From the NCBI RefSeq assembly GCF_041529975.1, contig NZ_CP168030.1, forward strand, positions 2,852,001 through 2,916,000: DNA of 64,000 nucleotides, in the 5' to 3' direction. The stretch is from Microbacterium maritypicum. GTDB taxonomy: Bacteria; Actinomycetota; Actinomycetes; Actinomycetales; Microbacteriaceae. The position numbers were made by a program, and so were the translations under genes. Positions 38,040 through 46,672 of this stretch are shown here, piece after piece; position 1 is the first letter of the stretch; every line of letters starts with the position of its first letter. The notes under the pieces are model-generated. The model ran no database searches and was not told where the DNA came from. It was given only the letters and a program-made list of their open reading frames with translations.

Positions 38040-39329
38040 ATGGCGCCCACCTCCCGCGCCCGCAGCACCGCCTCGCGCGTCTTCGTCGTGCTGCTCGTCG
38101 CGGCCGTCGTGATCGGCGCTCTCGTGGCGGTCTTCCTCGTCGCCGAGGCGCAGCGATCGATCCGTGCCGAGGCCGAGCGGGTGACGGCGGCCACAGCAGT
38201 CGCGTTCGCCTCCTCCCCACTCGTCGTCGACGGTCTGCGTTCGAGCGAACACGCCGCGGCCACCCGGGAGCTCGAGCCCTACTCGTTGGAAGTGATCGCC
38301 GGCGCCGGGCTCGACTTCATCACCGTCATGACCCTGGACGGCACGCGGATCACCCACCCCGACGACGACCAGATCGGCGGGATCTACCTCGGCACGATCC
38401 CCTCGACATCCCGGACGCTGACGGAGGAGTTCACCGGGACCCTCGGTCCCTCGATCCGGACGATCGCGCCGGTCACGACGCCGGACGGAGACCTGATCGG
38501 CTGGGTCGCCGCCGGGGTGACGACCGAGTCAATCACGGACACCCTGATCCGCCGCCTGCCTCTCACTCTCGGCATCACGATCGGGCTCATCGCACTCGGC
38601 GTCGGTCTGGCAGTCATCGCCCGGCGTGTGACCCGACGCATCGCCGGCGACCTCCCTCCCGGCCAGCTCCGCGACGCGGTGTCGTCGTACGAGTCGATCC
38701 GCACGCTGGGCGAGGCTCTGCGCGCGCAGACGCACGAGCACGGGAACCGGATGCACGCCGCGGTCGCGCTGCTCGAGCTCGGGCGCCGCGACGAGGCGAT
38801 CGAGATCCTCACGGAGACGTCACGACAGAGCCAGTCGCTCGTGGATCAGGTGACCGCGCGGGGTCACGGCGATCCCGCCGTCGGTGCCCTCCTCCTCGGC
38901 AAGGCCTCGCAGGCCAAGGAGCGCGGCATCGACTGGCGGGTGCACATCGAGCCCGATACGCCCCGCACACCGCTGTCGCCCGTCGACGCCGTCTCCGTGC
39001 TGGGCAACCTCGTGGACAACGCCATGGACGCCGCCGCCGACTCCGACTCCGAAGATCGGTGGGTGCGGGTGTCGCTGCATCCGAGTGACGACGGCGGAAT
39101 CGTGCTCGAGGTGTCGGACAGTGGTCCCGGCGTACCACCACTCCTCCAGGAGCGGATCTTCGATCAGGGCTACTCCACGAAGCCCGCCGATGGGAACGGC
39201 CGCGGTATCGGACTGGCGCTCGTGCGCTCCGTGGTCACGAGTGCCGGCGGTTCGGTGACGGTGAGTGACGACCCCACGATGTTCCGCGTCGTCCTCCCCC
39301 GCGCTCAGTCTCGGAGGCCGCCGACATGA
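38040..39329 (+). CDS. CitA/DcuS-like sensor histidine kinase without cytoplasmic PAS domain
   Basis: A 429-aa kinase. Helix 1 is at about 13-35, an extracytoplasmic sensor domain spans 36-172 (FITVMTLDGTRITHPD is typical of the CitA/DcuS sCache fold), and helix 2 is at about 173-197. The phosphoacceptor region follows almost at once (RAQTHEHGNRMH, H232), then the ATPase domain with NLVDNAMDAA, DSGPGVP and GRGIGLALV. Classical members (about 540 aa) have a PAS domain between helix 2 and the histidine; here only about 20 residues remain. It overlaps the response regulator by four bases. Confidence 0.88.
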   Translation: MAPTSRARSTASRVFVVLLVAAVVIGALVAVFLVAEAQRSIRAEAERVTAATAVAFASSPLVVDGLRSSEHAAATRELEPYSLEVIAGAGLDFITVMTLDGTRITHPDDDQIGGIYLGTIPSTSRTLTEEFTGTLGPSIRTIAPVTTPDGDLIGWVAAGVTTESITDTLIRRLPLTLGITIGLIALGVGLAVIARRVTRRIAGDLPPGQLRDAVSSYESIRTLGEALRAQTHEHGNRMHAAVALLELGRRDEAIEILTETSRQSQSLVDQVTARGHGDPAVGALLLGKASQAKERGIDWRVHIEPDTPRTPLSPVDAVSVLGNLVDNAMDAAADSDSEDRWVRVSLHPSDDGGIVLEVSDSGPGVPPLLQERIFDQGYSTKPADGNGRGIGLALVRSVVTSAGGSVTVSDDPTMFRVVLPRAQSRRPPT

Positions 39330-40030
39330 TCCGTACGCTGATCGTCGACGACGATGCCCTGACCCTCGAACTGCACCGGGACTACGTGGCCCGGCTCGAT
39401 GGATTCACCGTCGCCGGGGAATGCAGCAGTGCCCGCGCAGCGGTGCACGCCGTGCTGAAGAACCCCGGTGCCGACGCGTTCGACCTCGTTCTCCTCGACA
39501 TCACCATGCCGGACGGCTCCGGGATCGATGTGCTGCGCAGCCTTCGTGCGCGCGCCGCCGCCACGGATGTGATCGCGATCACCGGCGTGCGCGATGCCGA
39601 GAGCGTCCGACAGATGGCGGCGCTCGGAGTGCACCAGTACCTCGTCAAGCCGTTCCCGTTCTCGGTGTTCCGAGAGCGCATGGAGCAGTATCGCGTTCAT
39701 CGGGAGCAGGCGCGGTCGACCAGGGGCCAGGCCACGCAGGCGGAGATCGACGCGCTGCTCGGCCGTGCGACCGGAGCGATCCCGCTGCCCAAAGGTCTGT
39801 CCGCGAGCTCGCTGAACGACGTTTCGATGGCACTGCGCGCGAACGGACCGCTGTCCGCGCGCGAAGCCGCCGATCGCCTCGGGCTCTCGCGGGTCGCGAC
39901 CCGGCGCTACCTGGAGCATCTGACCGCCGAGGGGGTCGCGCTCCGCACCGCACGTCGCGGCGCACGAGGTCGCCCCGAAACCGAGTATGCCTGGAGACAG
40001 GGAGCGGACGGAGGAGAGGAGGGGGGATGA
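39326..40030 (+). CDS. CitB/DcuR-like response regulator
   Basis: A 234-aa regulator with an N-terminal receiver domain: acidic D8-D10, phosphoacceptor D58 in LLDITMPDGSG, and the LVKPF lysine. The C-terminal part (about 165-230) has the helix-turn-helix LSAREAADRLGLSRVATRRYLEHL typical of the CitB/DcuR family. ATGA overlap with the kinase indicates coupled synthesis. The likely target is the divergent dctA promoter in 37895-38039. Confidence 0.9.
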   Translation: MIRTLIVDDDALTLELHRDYVARLDGFTVAGECSSARAAVHAVLKNPGADAFDLVLLDITMPDGSGIDVLRSLRARAAATDVIAITGVRDAESVRQMAALGVHQYLVKPFPFSVFRERMEQYRVHREQARSTRGQATQAEIDALLGRATGAIPLPKGLSASSLNDVSMALRANGPLSAREAADRLGLSRVATRRYLEHLTAEGVALRTARRGARGRPETEYAWRQGADGGEEGG

Positions 40031-40066
40031 ACGCGCCGCGCGCCCTTCTCGGGCGTGCGGCGCGTT
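40030..40066. terminator. Terminator after the two-component operon
   Basis: Nested hairpin: AACGCGCCGC / GCGGCGCGTT at 40030-40039 and 40057-40066 with an inner CGCCC / GGGCG, followed by TTC. It separates the response-regulator gene from the convergent FMN reductase gene. Confidence 0.8.
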
Positions 40067-40088
40067 TCGACGGTCAAGGGGAAGCGGA

Positions 40089-40733
40089 TCACTCCCCCGC
40101 GAGGCCCCCGAGCATGTGCCCGAAGGAGCGTCCTTCGCCCAGGTACGTCGCCGGGTCGTAGGGGTCCGCGACCGTGGCCGCTTCCTTCCGCGCGATCGTG
40201 TCCGCGAGTTCCCGTGCGCCCTTCTCGACGCGCTTCGCGAGCGGGGCGACGTCGTCACCCGAGTCACCCCAGTCGCTCGACGCCGCGAACACGCCCGTCG
40301 AGACGGTATCGGCGTGCAGGTAGGCGAACAGCGGACGGATCGCGTAGTCGATCGCCAGCGAGTGCCGCGCGGTTCCCGCGTTCGCGCCGATCAGGACCGG
40401 CTTCCCGGTGAGCGCATCCGGGTCCAGCACGTCGATGAACGACTTGAACAGTCCCGAGTAGCTCGTGGAGAAGATCGGTGTGACGGCGATGAGCGCGTCG
40501 GCGGAGACCACCGTGTTGATCGCGGTTTCGAGCGCCTGCGGTGCGAACCCCGTGAGCATGTTGTTCGTGATGTCGTGCGCATAGTCGCGCAGCTCGATCA
40601 CGTCGACGGTGGCCGCGATGTCGCGCTCCGCGAGGGCCTTCACGGTCTCGGCGGCCAGTCGATCCGCGAGCATCCTGGTCGACGACGGGTTGGAGAGCCC
40701 TGCCGCGACGACGGCGATACGACGCGTGGTCAT
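40089..40733 (-). CDS. NADPH-dependent FMN reductase (CE1759 type)
   Basis: A 214-aa flavin reductase with the FMN-binding opening VVAAGLSNPSSTRMLAD and the TPIFSTSYSGLFKSFID block. It would supply reduced FMN to the monooxygenase encoded immediately upstream (gene end 40735). This paired arrangement is known as the CE1758/CE1759 system in corynebacteria and relatives. The ATG at 40733 is one base from the end of the partner's stop codon. The longer open frame is not used. Confidence 0.87.
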   Translation of the reverse strand: MTTRRIAVVAAGLSNPSSTRMLADRLAAETVKALAERDIAATVDVIELRDYAHDITNNMLTGFAPQALETAINTVVSADALIAVTPIFSTSYSGLFKSFIDVLDPDALTGKPVLIGANAGTARHSLAIDYAIRPLFAYLHADTVSTGVFAASSDWGDSGDDVAPLAKRVEKGARELADTIARKEAATVADPYDPATYLGEGRSFGHMLGGLAGE

Positions 40734-40734
40734 G

Positions 40735-41961
40735 TCAGGCCTCCTTCCGGCCGAGCCCGAATGCTGCACCGGCGGGTGCCGGGCTGTCCTGGTACGGCGA
40801 GTCGCCGGTGAGGTTGTCACCGCGGTTCGCGCCGGGGCGGGCCTGACGGGTCGGCCCGTCACCGAACTCCGCGGCCACGCGTGCGGCGTGGGTCGGTGCG
40901 TCGGGGACGGAGGACGGGCGGTCTTTCGCCAGCTCCTTGCGCAGCACCGGCACGACCTCGGAGCCGAGGATGTCGAGCTGCTCCAGCACCGTCTTCAGCG
41001 GGAGTCCCGCGTGGTCGATGAGGAAGAGCTGGCGCTGGTAGTCGCCGTAGTGCTCGCGCATGCCGGCGTAGCGATCGATGACCTGCTGCGGCGAACCCAC
41101 CGTCAGCGGCGTCATCTCGGTGAAGTCCTCCATGCTCGGACCGTGACCGTACACCGGCGCGTTGTCGAAGTACGGACGGAACTGGTTCACCGCGTCCTGC
41201 GACTTGGCCGCCATGAACACCTGACCGCCGAGGCCGACGATCGCCTGCTCCCTGGTGCCGTGACCGTAGTGCTCGAAGCGCTGGCGGTACAGCTCGATGA
41301 GGCGCTGGTAGTGCTCCTTCGGCCAGAAGATGTTGTTCGCGAAGAACCCGTCGCCGTAGTAGGCGGCCTGCTCCGCGATCTCCGGGGTCCGGATGGAGCC
41401 GTGCCACACGAAGGGGGCGATGCCGTCGAGAGGTCGCGGCGTCGAGGTGAAGCCCTGCAGCGGGGTGCGGAACTTCCCTTCCCAGTCGACGACGTCCTCA
41501 CGCCACAGCTTGTGCAGCAGCGCGTAGTTCTCGATCGCGAGCGGGAGACCCTGGCGGATGTCCTGCCCGAACCAGGGGTACACGGGTCCGGTGTTGCCGC
41601 GGCCGAGCATGAGGTCCATGCGCCCGTCGGACACGTGCTGCAGCATCGCGTACTCCTCGGCGATGCGCACGGGGTCGTTCGTGGTGATGAGCGTCGTCGA
41701 GGTCGAGACGATGAGGCGCTCGGTCTGCGCGGCCAGTGCCGCCAGGAAAGTGGTGGGGCTGGACGACCAGAAAGGCGGGTTGTGGTGCTCACCGATCGCG
41801 AAGACGTCGAGTCCGACCTCTTCGGCGTGCACGGCGATCGCCGTGGTCGCCTTGATGCGCTCCTGCTCGCTGGGGGTGATGCCCGTGGTGGAATCGCGGG
41901 TGATGTCGCTGACCGACATGATGCCGAACTGCATCGCCTGCGCGCCTGACTGCTCGCTCAT
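40735..41961 (-). CDS. FMN-dependent luciferase-like monooxygenase (CE1758 type)
   Basis: A 408-aa LLM-class flavin-dependent oxidoreductase. It has the N-terminal FGIMSVSDI, the VFAIGEHHNPPFW active-site strand and the GRGNTGPVYPWFG loop. It matches the CE1758 family, which always pairs with a CE1759 FMN reductase, as here. The start at 41961 has GGAG five bases upstream. The last 70 or so residues are Pro/Gly/Arg-rich and probably disordered. The natural substrate of this pair is not known to me. Confidence 0.88.
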   Translation of the reverse strand: MSEQSGAQAMQFGIMSVSDITRDSTTGITPSEQERIKATTAIAVHAEEVGLDVFAIGEHHNPPFWSSSPTTFLAALAAQTERLIVSTSTTLITTNDPVRIAEEYAMLQHVSDGRMDLMLGRGNTGPVYPWFGQDIRQGLPLAIENYALLHKLWREDVVDWEGKFRTPLQGFTSTPRPLDGIAPFVWHGSIRTPEIAEQAAYYGDGFFANNIFWPKEHYQRLIELYRQRFEHYGHGTREQAIVGLGGQVFMAAKSQDAVNQFRPYFDNAPVYGHGPSMEDFTEMTPLTVGSPQQVIDRYAGMREHYGDYQRQLFLIDHAGLPLKTVLEQLDILGSEVVPVLRKELAKDRPSSVPDAPTHAARVAAEFGDGPTRQARPGANRGDNLTGDSPYQDSPAPAGAAFGLGRKEA

Positions 41962-42000
41962 GATTGCTCCGTGTTCTCCGAACCGGATGACTCGCACCCG

Positions 42001-42030
42001 TTTCTATTCATTTGAATGTATATGTGTCAA
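42001..42030 (-). promoter_or_regulatory. Promoter/operator of the monooxygenase pair
   Basis: On the minus strand a consensus-like -35 TTGACA (42025-42030) and TAGAAA (42001-42006) are 18 bases apart. Between them is the small inverted repeat ATTCA-TT-TGAAT (42006-42017). This is a notably AT-rich patch for the window, and the repeat is well placed for a repressor. Confidence 0.55.
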
Positions 42031-42072
42031 CGCGCTCACAGCAACTTTATTCCCGGGCTGTAGCCTCGAAAG

Positions 42073-43215
42073 ATGAGCAGTACCGGGGCGGACATCGCAG
42101 GGCCCACCACAGGATCTCTCCCGCGAAAGCGACGGCGCGTGCCGTTCTGGGACAACGCGCGGTACATCTGCATCGTCCTCGTCGTGCTCGGGCATGCGAT
42201 CCAGCGACTCATCTACGACTCGGACATCGCTTTCGCCTTCTACCTGGCGCTGTACGCGTTCCACATGCCGGCGTTCGCGATCATCTCCGGCTACTTCTCC
42301 AAGTCGGGCACTCCCACCAAGACGCAGATGGCGCGAGTGATCACCGACATCATCCTCCCCTACGTGATCTTCGAGACGCTGTGGACCCTCACCAAGTGGC
42401 TCGTCGAGGGTGAGGCGACACCGAACTTCACGAAGCCGAGCTGGACCCTGTGGTTCCTGCTCGCGCTCGGAATCTTCCGACTGGTGCTCCCCTATCTCGC
42501 GCTGCTCCGCTGGCCGCTGCTGTGGACCGTCGTGATCTCGATCGGCTCCGGCTACCTCCCCAACGTCGACAGCACGTTCTCGCTGTCCCGCACTCTCGGG
42601 CTCCTGCCGTTCTTCGCGCTCGGCTGGTGGCTGCGCGAGCACGACATCGTCGATCGGCTCCGACTGCTCGACTTCCGCCCCTGGTGGATCCGGGTGGCGG
42701 CAGTGGCGGTCTTCGCGGGGGTCGGCTGGGCCGCCTGGAACTGGCTGCCGCTCTGGCAGGCCGTGGATCTGCGCCACTGGCTGTTCTACGAGGACTCCTA
42801 CTCCGACCTGGTCGGCGAGCAGTGGTGGGCCGGTGCGATCCGTATCGCCCTGATGCTGCTGGCGGTCTTGCTGTGCGCCGCCTTCTTCGCCCTGATCCCG
42901 CGCGGTTCGTACTGGTGGACCACGTTCGGCCAGTACACGATGTATGTTTACCTCCTCCACTCGTTCGTGCTCTACCCGTTCCGCGAGACCGGCGTGCTGC
43001 GCGACCTCGAGCCCACATGGATCTGGTTGCCGCTGGTGACGGCGCTCTCCGTGGTCGTCGCGCTGCTCCTGGCCACCAAACCCGTGCGTCGGGTGTTCCG
43101 ACCCCTGGTCGAGCCGCGTCCGCGCTGGCTCTTCACCGACCCGGCCCTCACGTCACGCGAAGGACGTCGAAACGATCCGACCGGATCCCGACGACCGCGG
43201 ACCGACCCGCGATGA
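42073..43215 (+). CDS. Acyltransferase-3-family membrane protein
   Basis: A 380-aa integral membrane acyltransferase (acyl_transf_3) with about ten helices. Family signatures are FWDNARYICIVLVVLGH with the putative catalytic His, and FHMPAFAIISGYF. Such enzymes O-acylate polysaccharides, peptidoglycan or lipids. The ATG is six bases after TAGCCT (42061-42066), a leaderless start. The stop overlaps the next gene by four bases, so a serine hydrolase is made in step with it. Confidence 0.87.
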   Translation: MSSTGADIAGPTTGSLPRKRRRVPFWDNARYICIVLVVLGHAIQRLIYDSDIAFAFYLALYAFHMPAFAIISGYFSKSGTPTKTQMARVITDIILPYVIFETLWTLTKWLVEGEATPNFTKPSWTLWFLLALGIFRLVLPYLALLRWPLLWTVVISIGSGYLPNVDSTFSLSRTLGLLPFFALGWWLREHDIVDRLRLLDFRPWWIRVAAVAVFAGVGWAAWNWLPLWQAVDLRHWLFYEDSYSDLVGEQWWAGAIRIALMLLAVLLCAAFFALIPRGSYWWTTFGQYTMYVYLLHSFVLYPFRETGVLRDLEPTWIWLPLVTALSVVVALLLATKPVRRVFRPLVEPRPRWLFTDPALTSREGRRNDPTGSRRPRTDPR

Positions 43216-44090
43216 CCGTCGCCGAGGCCGTCCGCGACCGCATCGTCGAGGCGGTCGCGGCTGCGGGCTTCGACGCGCACGGACTCCACGTCCGAATCGG
43301 AGCCGATGAGGCGGAGCACCGCTGGACGCCCGATGTGCGCGAGGACGTGCACTCGGTCGCCAAGGGCGTGTGCGTGCTCGCGGCCGCGATCGCCGCCGAT
43401 GAGGGCGCGATCTCCTTCGATATGCCCGTGACCGTCTACCTGCCCGACTTCGAGCTCGGCGAGGGCGTCGAACAGGTCACCCTGCGTCATCTGCTCACGA
43501 TGTCGAGCGGCATCGACCTTCCCTGGTCCGAGACGCTCATGACGGACTGGCCGGACCTCGCCCGCGAGTTCCTGCGTCGGCCATCGCGCGGACGCGTGTT
43601 CCAGTACTCGAACGCCAGCACCTACACCGCCATGACGGCGCTCTCCGCGCGGGTCGGCGATGTGGGCGACTACCTGGATGCCCGACTCTTCCGCGCGCTC
43701 GGCATCGATGATGTGGAGTGGGCGCGCAGCCCGAACGGACGCATCGAAGCGGGTGGCGGACTTGCGCTGCGAACGATCGAGATGGCGCGGATCGGTCTGC
43801 TGATCCGCGACCGCGGACGGTGGCAGGGCATGCAGCTGGCGTCGTCGGGATGGATCGACGCCATGCACGAGAACGGGGTCGTCGCCGGCCCGAACCCCGG
43901 CTACGACCGCTACGCCCTCGCCGGCTGGGGTGGCCCCGGCCGCGGATGGCGGCTGCACGGCGCGCACGGCCAGCTGCTGATCTTCCTCGACGACGCGGTC
44001 GTGACCATCACCGCTGCCGATCACTTCGGTGCGGACGAGATGGCTGCCACGGTGGTCGACATCCTCGAGACCGCCCGACGCGTGGTCTGA
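43212..44090 (+). CDS. Beta-lactamase-fold serine hydrolase
   Basis: A 292-aa class C beta-lactamase/PBP-like hydrolase with SVAK (catalytic S48, K51), the YSN motif in FQYSNAS and a C-terminal HGAHGQ in place of KTG. There is no signal peptide, so it should be cytoplasmic, unlike most penicillin-interacting relatives; an esterase activity is more likely. The ATG overlaps the acyltransferase stop (ATGA at 43212-43215). The long open frame before it belongs to the acyltransferase read in another frame. Confidence 0.87.
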   Translation: MTVAEAVRDRIVEAVAAAGFDAHGLHVRIGADEAEHRWTPDVREDVHSVAKGVCVLAAAIAADEGAISFDMPVTVYLPDFELGEGVEQVTLRHLLTMSSGIDLPWSETLMTDWPDLAREFLRRPSRGRVFQYSNASTYTAMTALSARVGDVGDYLDARLFRALGIDDVEWARSPNGRIEAGGGLALRTIEMARIGLLIRDRGRWQGMQLASSGWIDAMHENGVVAGPNPGYDRYALAGWGGPGRGWRLHGAHGQLLIFLDDAVVTITAADHFGADEMAATVVDILETARRVV

Positions 44091-44096
44091 GCCCGC

Positions 44097-45401
44097 TCAG
44101 GCGAACAGCTGCGCGCCCACGTAGGACCCCGGGGTCGCACCCCTCGGCACGGCCCAGATCCCCGAGCCGACGTGGCGGATGTATTCGTTCATCAGGTCGG
44201 TCGACAGCCGCCGCTGCAGCGAGATGAACTGCGCGGGGTCACGCTGATACGACAGGAAGAAGAGTCCGGCGTCGAGGCGTCCGAGCTCGTTGTTGCCGTC
44301 GACGTAGTTATAGCCGCGACGCAGGATCCGCACACCGTCGTTCTGCTCGGGATGCGCCAGGCTCACGTGGCTGTTGGCGTCGATGGCCTTGCCGTGGAAG
44401 TCGGGCGCCGTGAACTCGTCCCCTCCCGAGAGGGGCGCGCCCTCCCCCTTGTCCCGGCCGATGATCGCATCCTGCTCCGACAACCGCACACGGTCCCACG
44501 TCTCGATCAGCATCGCGATCTTGCGCGCGACGAGGTACGAGCCTCCGGCGAGCCAGGCGGGCTCGTCCTGCTCGGACACCCAGACGTGGTCCGCGAGCGC
44601 CTCGGTGTCGTCGGCGAGGATGTTGGCGGTGCCGTCCTTGAAGCCGAAGAGGTTCCGGGGCGTCGCCTGCGCGGCGGTCGTGCGCGACGTCTTGCCGAAT
44701 CCCAGCTGCGACCAGCGCAGGCGGGCGCGGCCGAAGGCGATGCGGCTGAGGTTGCGGATCGCGTGCACCGCGACCTGCGGGTCATCGGCGCAGGCCTGGA
44801 TGCAGAGATCTCCGTGGGACGCCTGCGGGTCGAGATCGTCGCCGAGGAACGCCGGGAGGCGTTCGAGGCCGGCCGGGCGCTGCGCGGCGATGCCGTAGCG
44901 GTCGCCGTCTTCGTTCTCGAAGAGGCCGGGTCCGAACCCGAAGGTGATCGTGAGGCCGGCCGCGGGGAGCCCCAATGCCTCGCCGGTGTCATCCGGCGGT
45001 GCCTCCGCCGGTCCGCCGACCGCTCCGCTCGCGCTGACCTCCAGCCCCTGCGACATGCGGGACGCGGCGTATGACCAGTCCTGCAAAAGGGAGATCAGGT
45101 CATCGCGGTCGCTGCGTGGCATCATGTCGAAGCTCGCGAAGTGCAGATGATCCTGCACCGGTGTGGTGATGCCCGCCTGGTGCGCACCGAAGAACTCGTA
45201 GGCGGAATGCGCGTCCTCCGCTGCGCGCGCACGTCCCAGCGCCACACCCCCGGCGAGGCCCGCGCCGGCGCCGACCGCAAGCCCTGCCACGCCACCGCCG
45301 ATGGCGAGGCCGAGGAGTCCGCGTCTGCTCAGCCCGCCCGGAGCGGAGACGTCACCCGTCGATGAGGTTTCGGGCGAGGCCCCCGCTTCTGGTTCGTTCA
45401 C
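44097..45401 (-). CDS. efeB: Tat-exported Dyp-type haem peroxidase EfeB
   Basis: A 434-aa dye-decolourising peroxidase with a twin-arginine signal (SRRGLL at 25-30 then a Gly/Ala-rich helix) and the family GFKDGTAN motif. As the third component of the EfeUOB iron-uptake system it is thought to oxidise Fe(II) or act on haem outside the membrane. The GTG start has no Shine-Dalgarno but lies seven bases after TACCAT (45409-45414), so it may have its own leaderless promoter in the 38-base gap after efeO. Confidence 0.93.
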   Translation of the reverse strand: MNEPEAGASPETSSTGDVSAPGGLSRRGLLGLAIGGGVAGLAVGAGAGLAGGVALGRARAAEDAHSAYEFFGAHQAGITTPVQDHLHFASFDMMPRSDRDDLISLLQDWSYAASRMSQGLEVSASGAVGGPAEAPPDDTGEALGLPAAGLTITFGFGPGLFENEDGDRYGIAAQRPAGLERLPAFLGDDLDPQASHGDLCIQACADDPQVAVHAIRNLSRIAFGRARLRWSQLGFGKTSRTTAAQATPRNLFGFKDGTANILADDTEALADHVWVSEQDEPAWLAGGSYLVARKIAMLIETWDRVRLSEQDAIIGRDKGEGAPLSGGDEFTAPDFHGKAIDANSHVSLAHPEQNDGVRILRRGYNYVDGNNELGRLDAGLFFLSYQRDPAQFISLQRRLSTDLMNEYIRHVGSGIWAVPRGATPGSYVGAQLFA

Positions 45402-45439
45402 GTCCGTGATGGTATCCGTTCGATTCCGCTCGACGCTGA

Positions 45440-46672
45440 TCAGTCGAGGACGGTGCTGGTGAGCTGCGAGAGCGGCTCGGCCAGCGCGTTGATCAGGTCG
45501 GTGAACTCGCGCTTGTCGTCCTCGGTCAGCTGTGCGTAGGCGACGAAGCCGTCGGACAGCGAACCGTGGGCGGCGAGGGACTCCTCGAGGGTTGCGTAGC
45601 CGCCCTCGATCTCGTCGACGAGGGCCTCACCGTCGTCGCCCTGAGCCGCAGCGAAGTCCTGCACGAGGGAGAACGCCATCTTCGAGCCTTCGACGTTCGC
45701 CGCGAAGTCGTAGAGGTCCGTGCCCGACCACCAGTCCTCCTCGCCCGAGATCTTTCCGGTGGCGACCTCGTCGAGCAGCGCGATGGAGCCGTTCGAGATG
45801 CCTCCGATGCCCTGATCGTCGAGAGCCGTCGTGAAGTCGTCGGAGTGCACGTAGTCGTAGAGCTCCTGCACGTCGGCGAGCAGCAGGTCGCCGAAGTCGG
45901 CCCGCTCTGCCGGCGTCGACGGAGTCCAGTCCTGCCAGGCCGGGGTCTCGCCGTCGGCGTTCAGCGCGTCCTGCGCCGGCACCCACAGGTCCTTCTCGAT
46001 GCGGTGGAAGCCCGTCCAATCCAGGCCCTCAGCAACGGCGTCGACCTCGCGATAGTCGATGCGCGGGTCGAGATCCCCGAGCGCCTCGGCGACCGGCTCG
46101 ATGCGCTCGTAGAACGCGCGGGTCAGCGGGAACTGCGCGCGGGCGGTCTCGTCGTCGCCCGACTCGTAGGCTGCGACGAACTCCTCGACGGCCGGGACGA
46201 GCTGACCGACCTGGTCCTTGACGAACGCGGCGTAGAGATCGACCGCCTGCTGCTTCTGCTCGGCATCGGGCCCGTCGACCGCGACGCGATCGCCGGTGAC
46301 GGTGAAGGCCGCCTTGCCGACGCCGTCGCCGAGCATCCCGGGCTTGCACAGCGTGAAGTAGTCGCCGGGCTGTGCGACGACCGTCAGAGTGCGGGACGCT
46401 GCCGGCGCGATGTTCTCGACCTCGCCGACGATGCGCAGACCGTCCTCGGCCAGCAGATAGAACTCCGAGACCTGGTCCGTGTCGTTCTTGACGTCGAAGG
46501 TCAGCGTCCCGCTCTTCGCGGTGGCCGCCGACACGGCGCAGTCGCCGGCGGTCGACGAGACGTCGAAGGCGGCGTCGGCGGCGACGTCGCTCTTCGCGAC
46601 GCAACCGCTCAGGACGAGTGCTACGGCGCCCGCGGCGGCCAATGCCCCCAGGACACGGTGAGAGGTGGTCAT
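45440..46672 (-). CDS. efeO: Iron-uptake lipoprotein EfeO
   Basis: A 410-aa lipoprotein (lipobox LSGC, C24) with a cupredoxin domain at about 45-140 and a C-terminal M75 peptidase-like domain carrying the iron-binding HxxE motif (FHRIEKD). It presents ferric or ferrous iron to EfeU at the cell surface. Its ATG overlaps the efeU stop by four bases (ATGA). The much longer open frame upstream is efeU in another frame and is not coding. Confidence 0.94.
   Translation of the reverse strand: MTTSHRVLGALAAAGAVALVLSGCVAKSDVAADAAFDVSSTAGDCAVSAATAKSGTLTFDVKNDTDQVSEFYLLAEDGLRIVGEVENIAPAASRTLTVVAQPGDYFTLCKPGMLGDGVGKAAFTVTGDRVAVDGPDAEQKQQAVDLYAAFVKDQVGQLVPAVEEFVAAYESGDDETARAQFPLTRAFYERIEPVAEALGDLDPRIDYREVDAVAEGLDWTGFHRIEKDLWVPAQDALNADGETPAWQDWTPSTPAERADFGDLLLADVQELYDYVHSDDFTTALDDQGIGGISNGSIALLDEVATGKISGEEDWWSGTDLYDFAANVEGSKMAFSLVQDFAAAQGDDGEALVDEIEGGYATLEESLAAHGSLSDGFVAYAQLTEDDKREFTDLINALAEPLSQLTSTVLD

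Noticed and set aside
42450..44090. A 546-codon frame extending the serine hydrolase upstream
   Set aside because: Upstream part is the acyltransferase in another frame; the ATGA overlap at 43212 gives a natural start.
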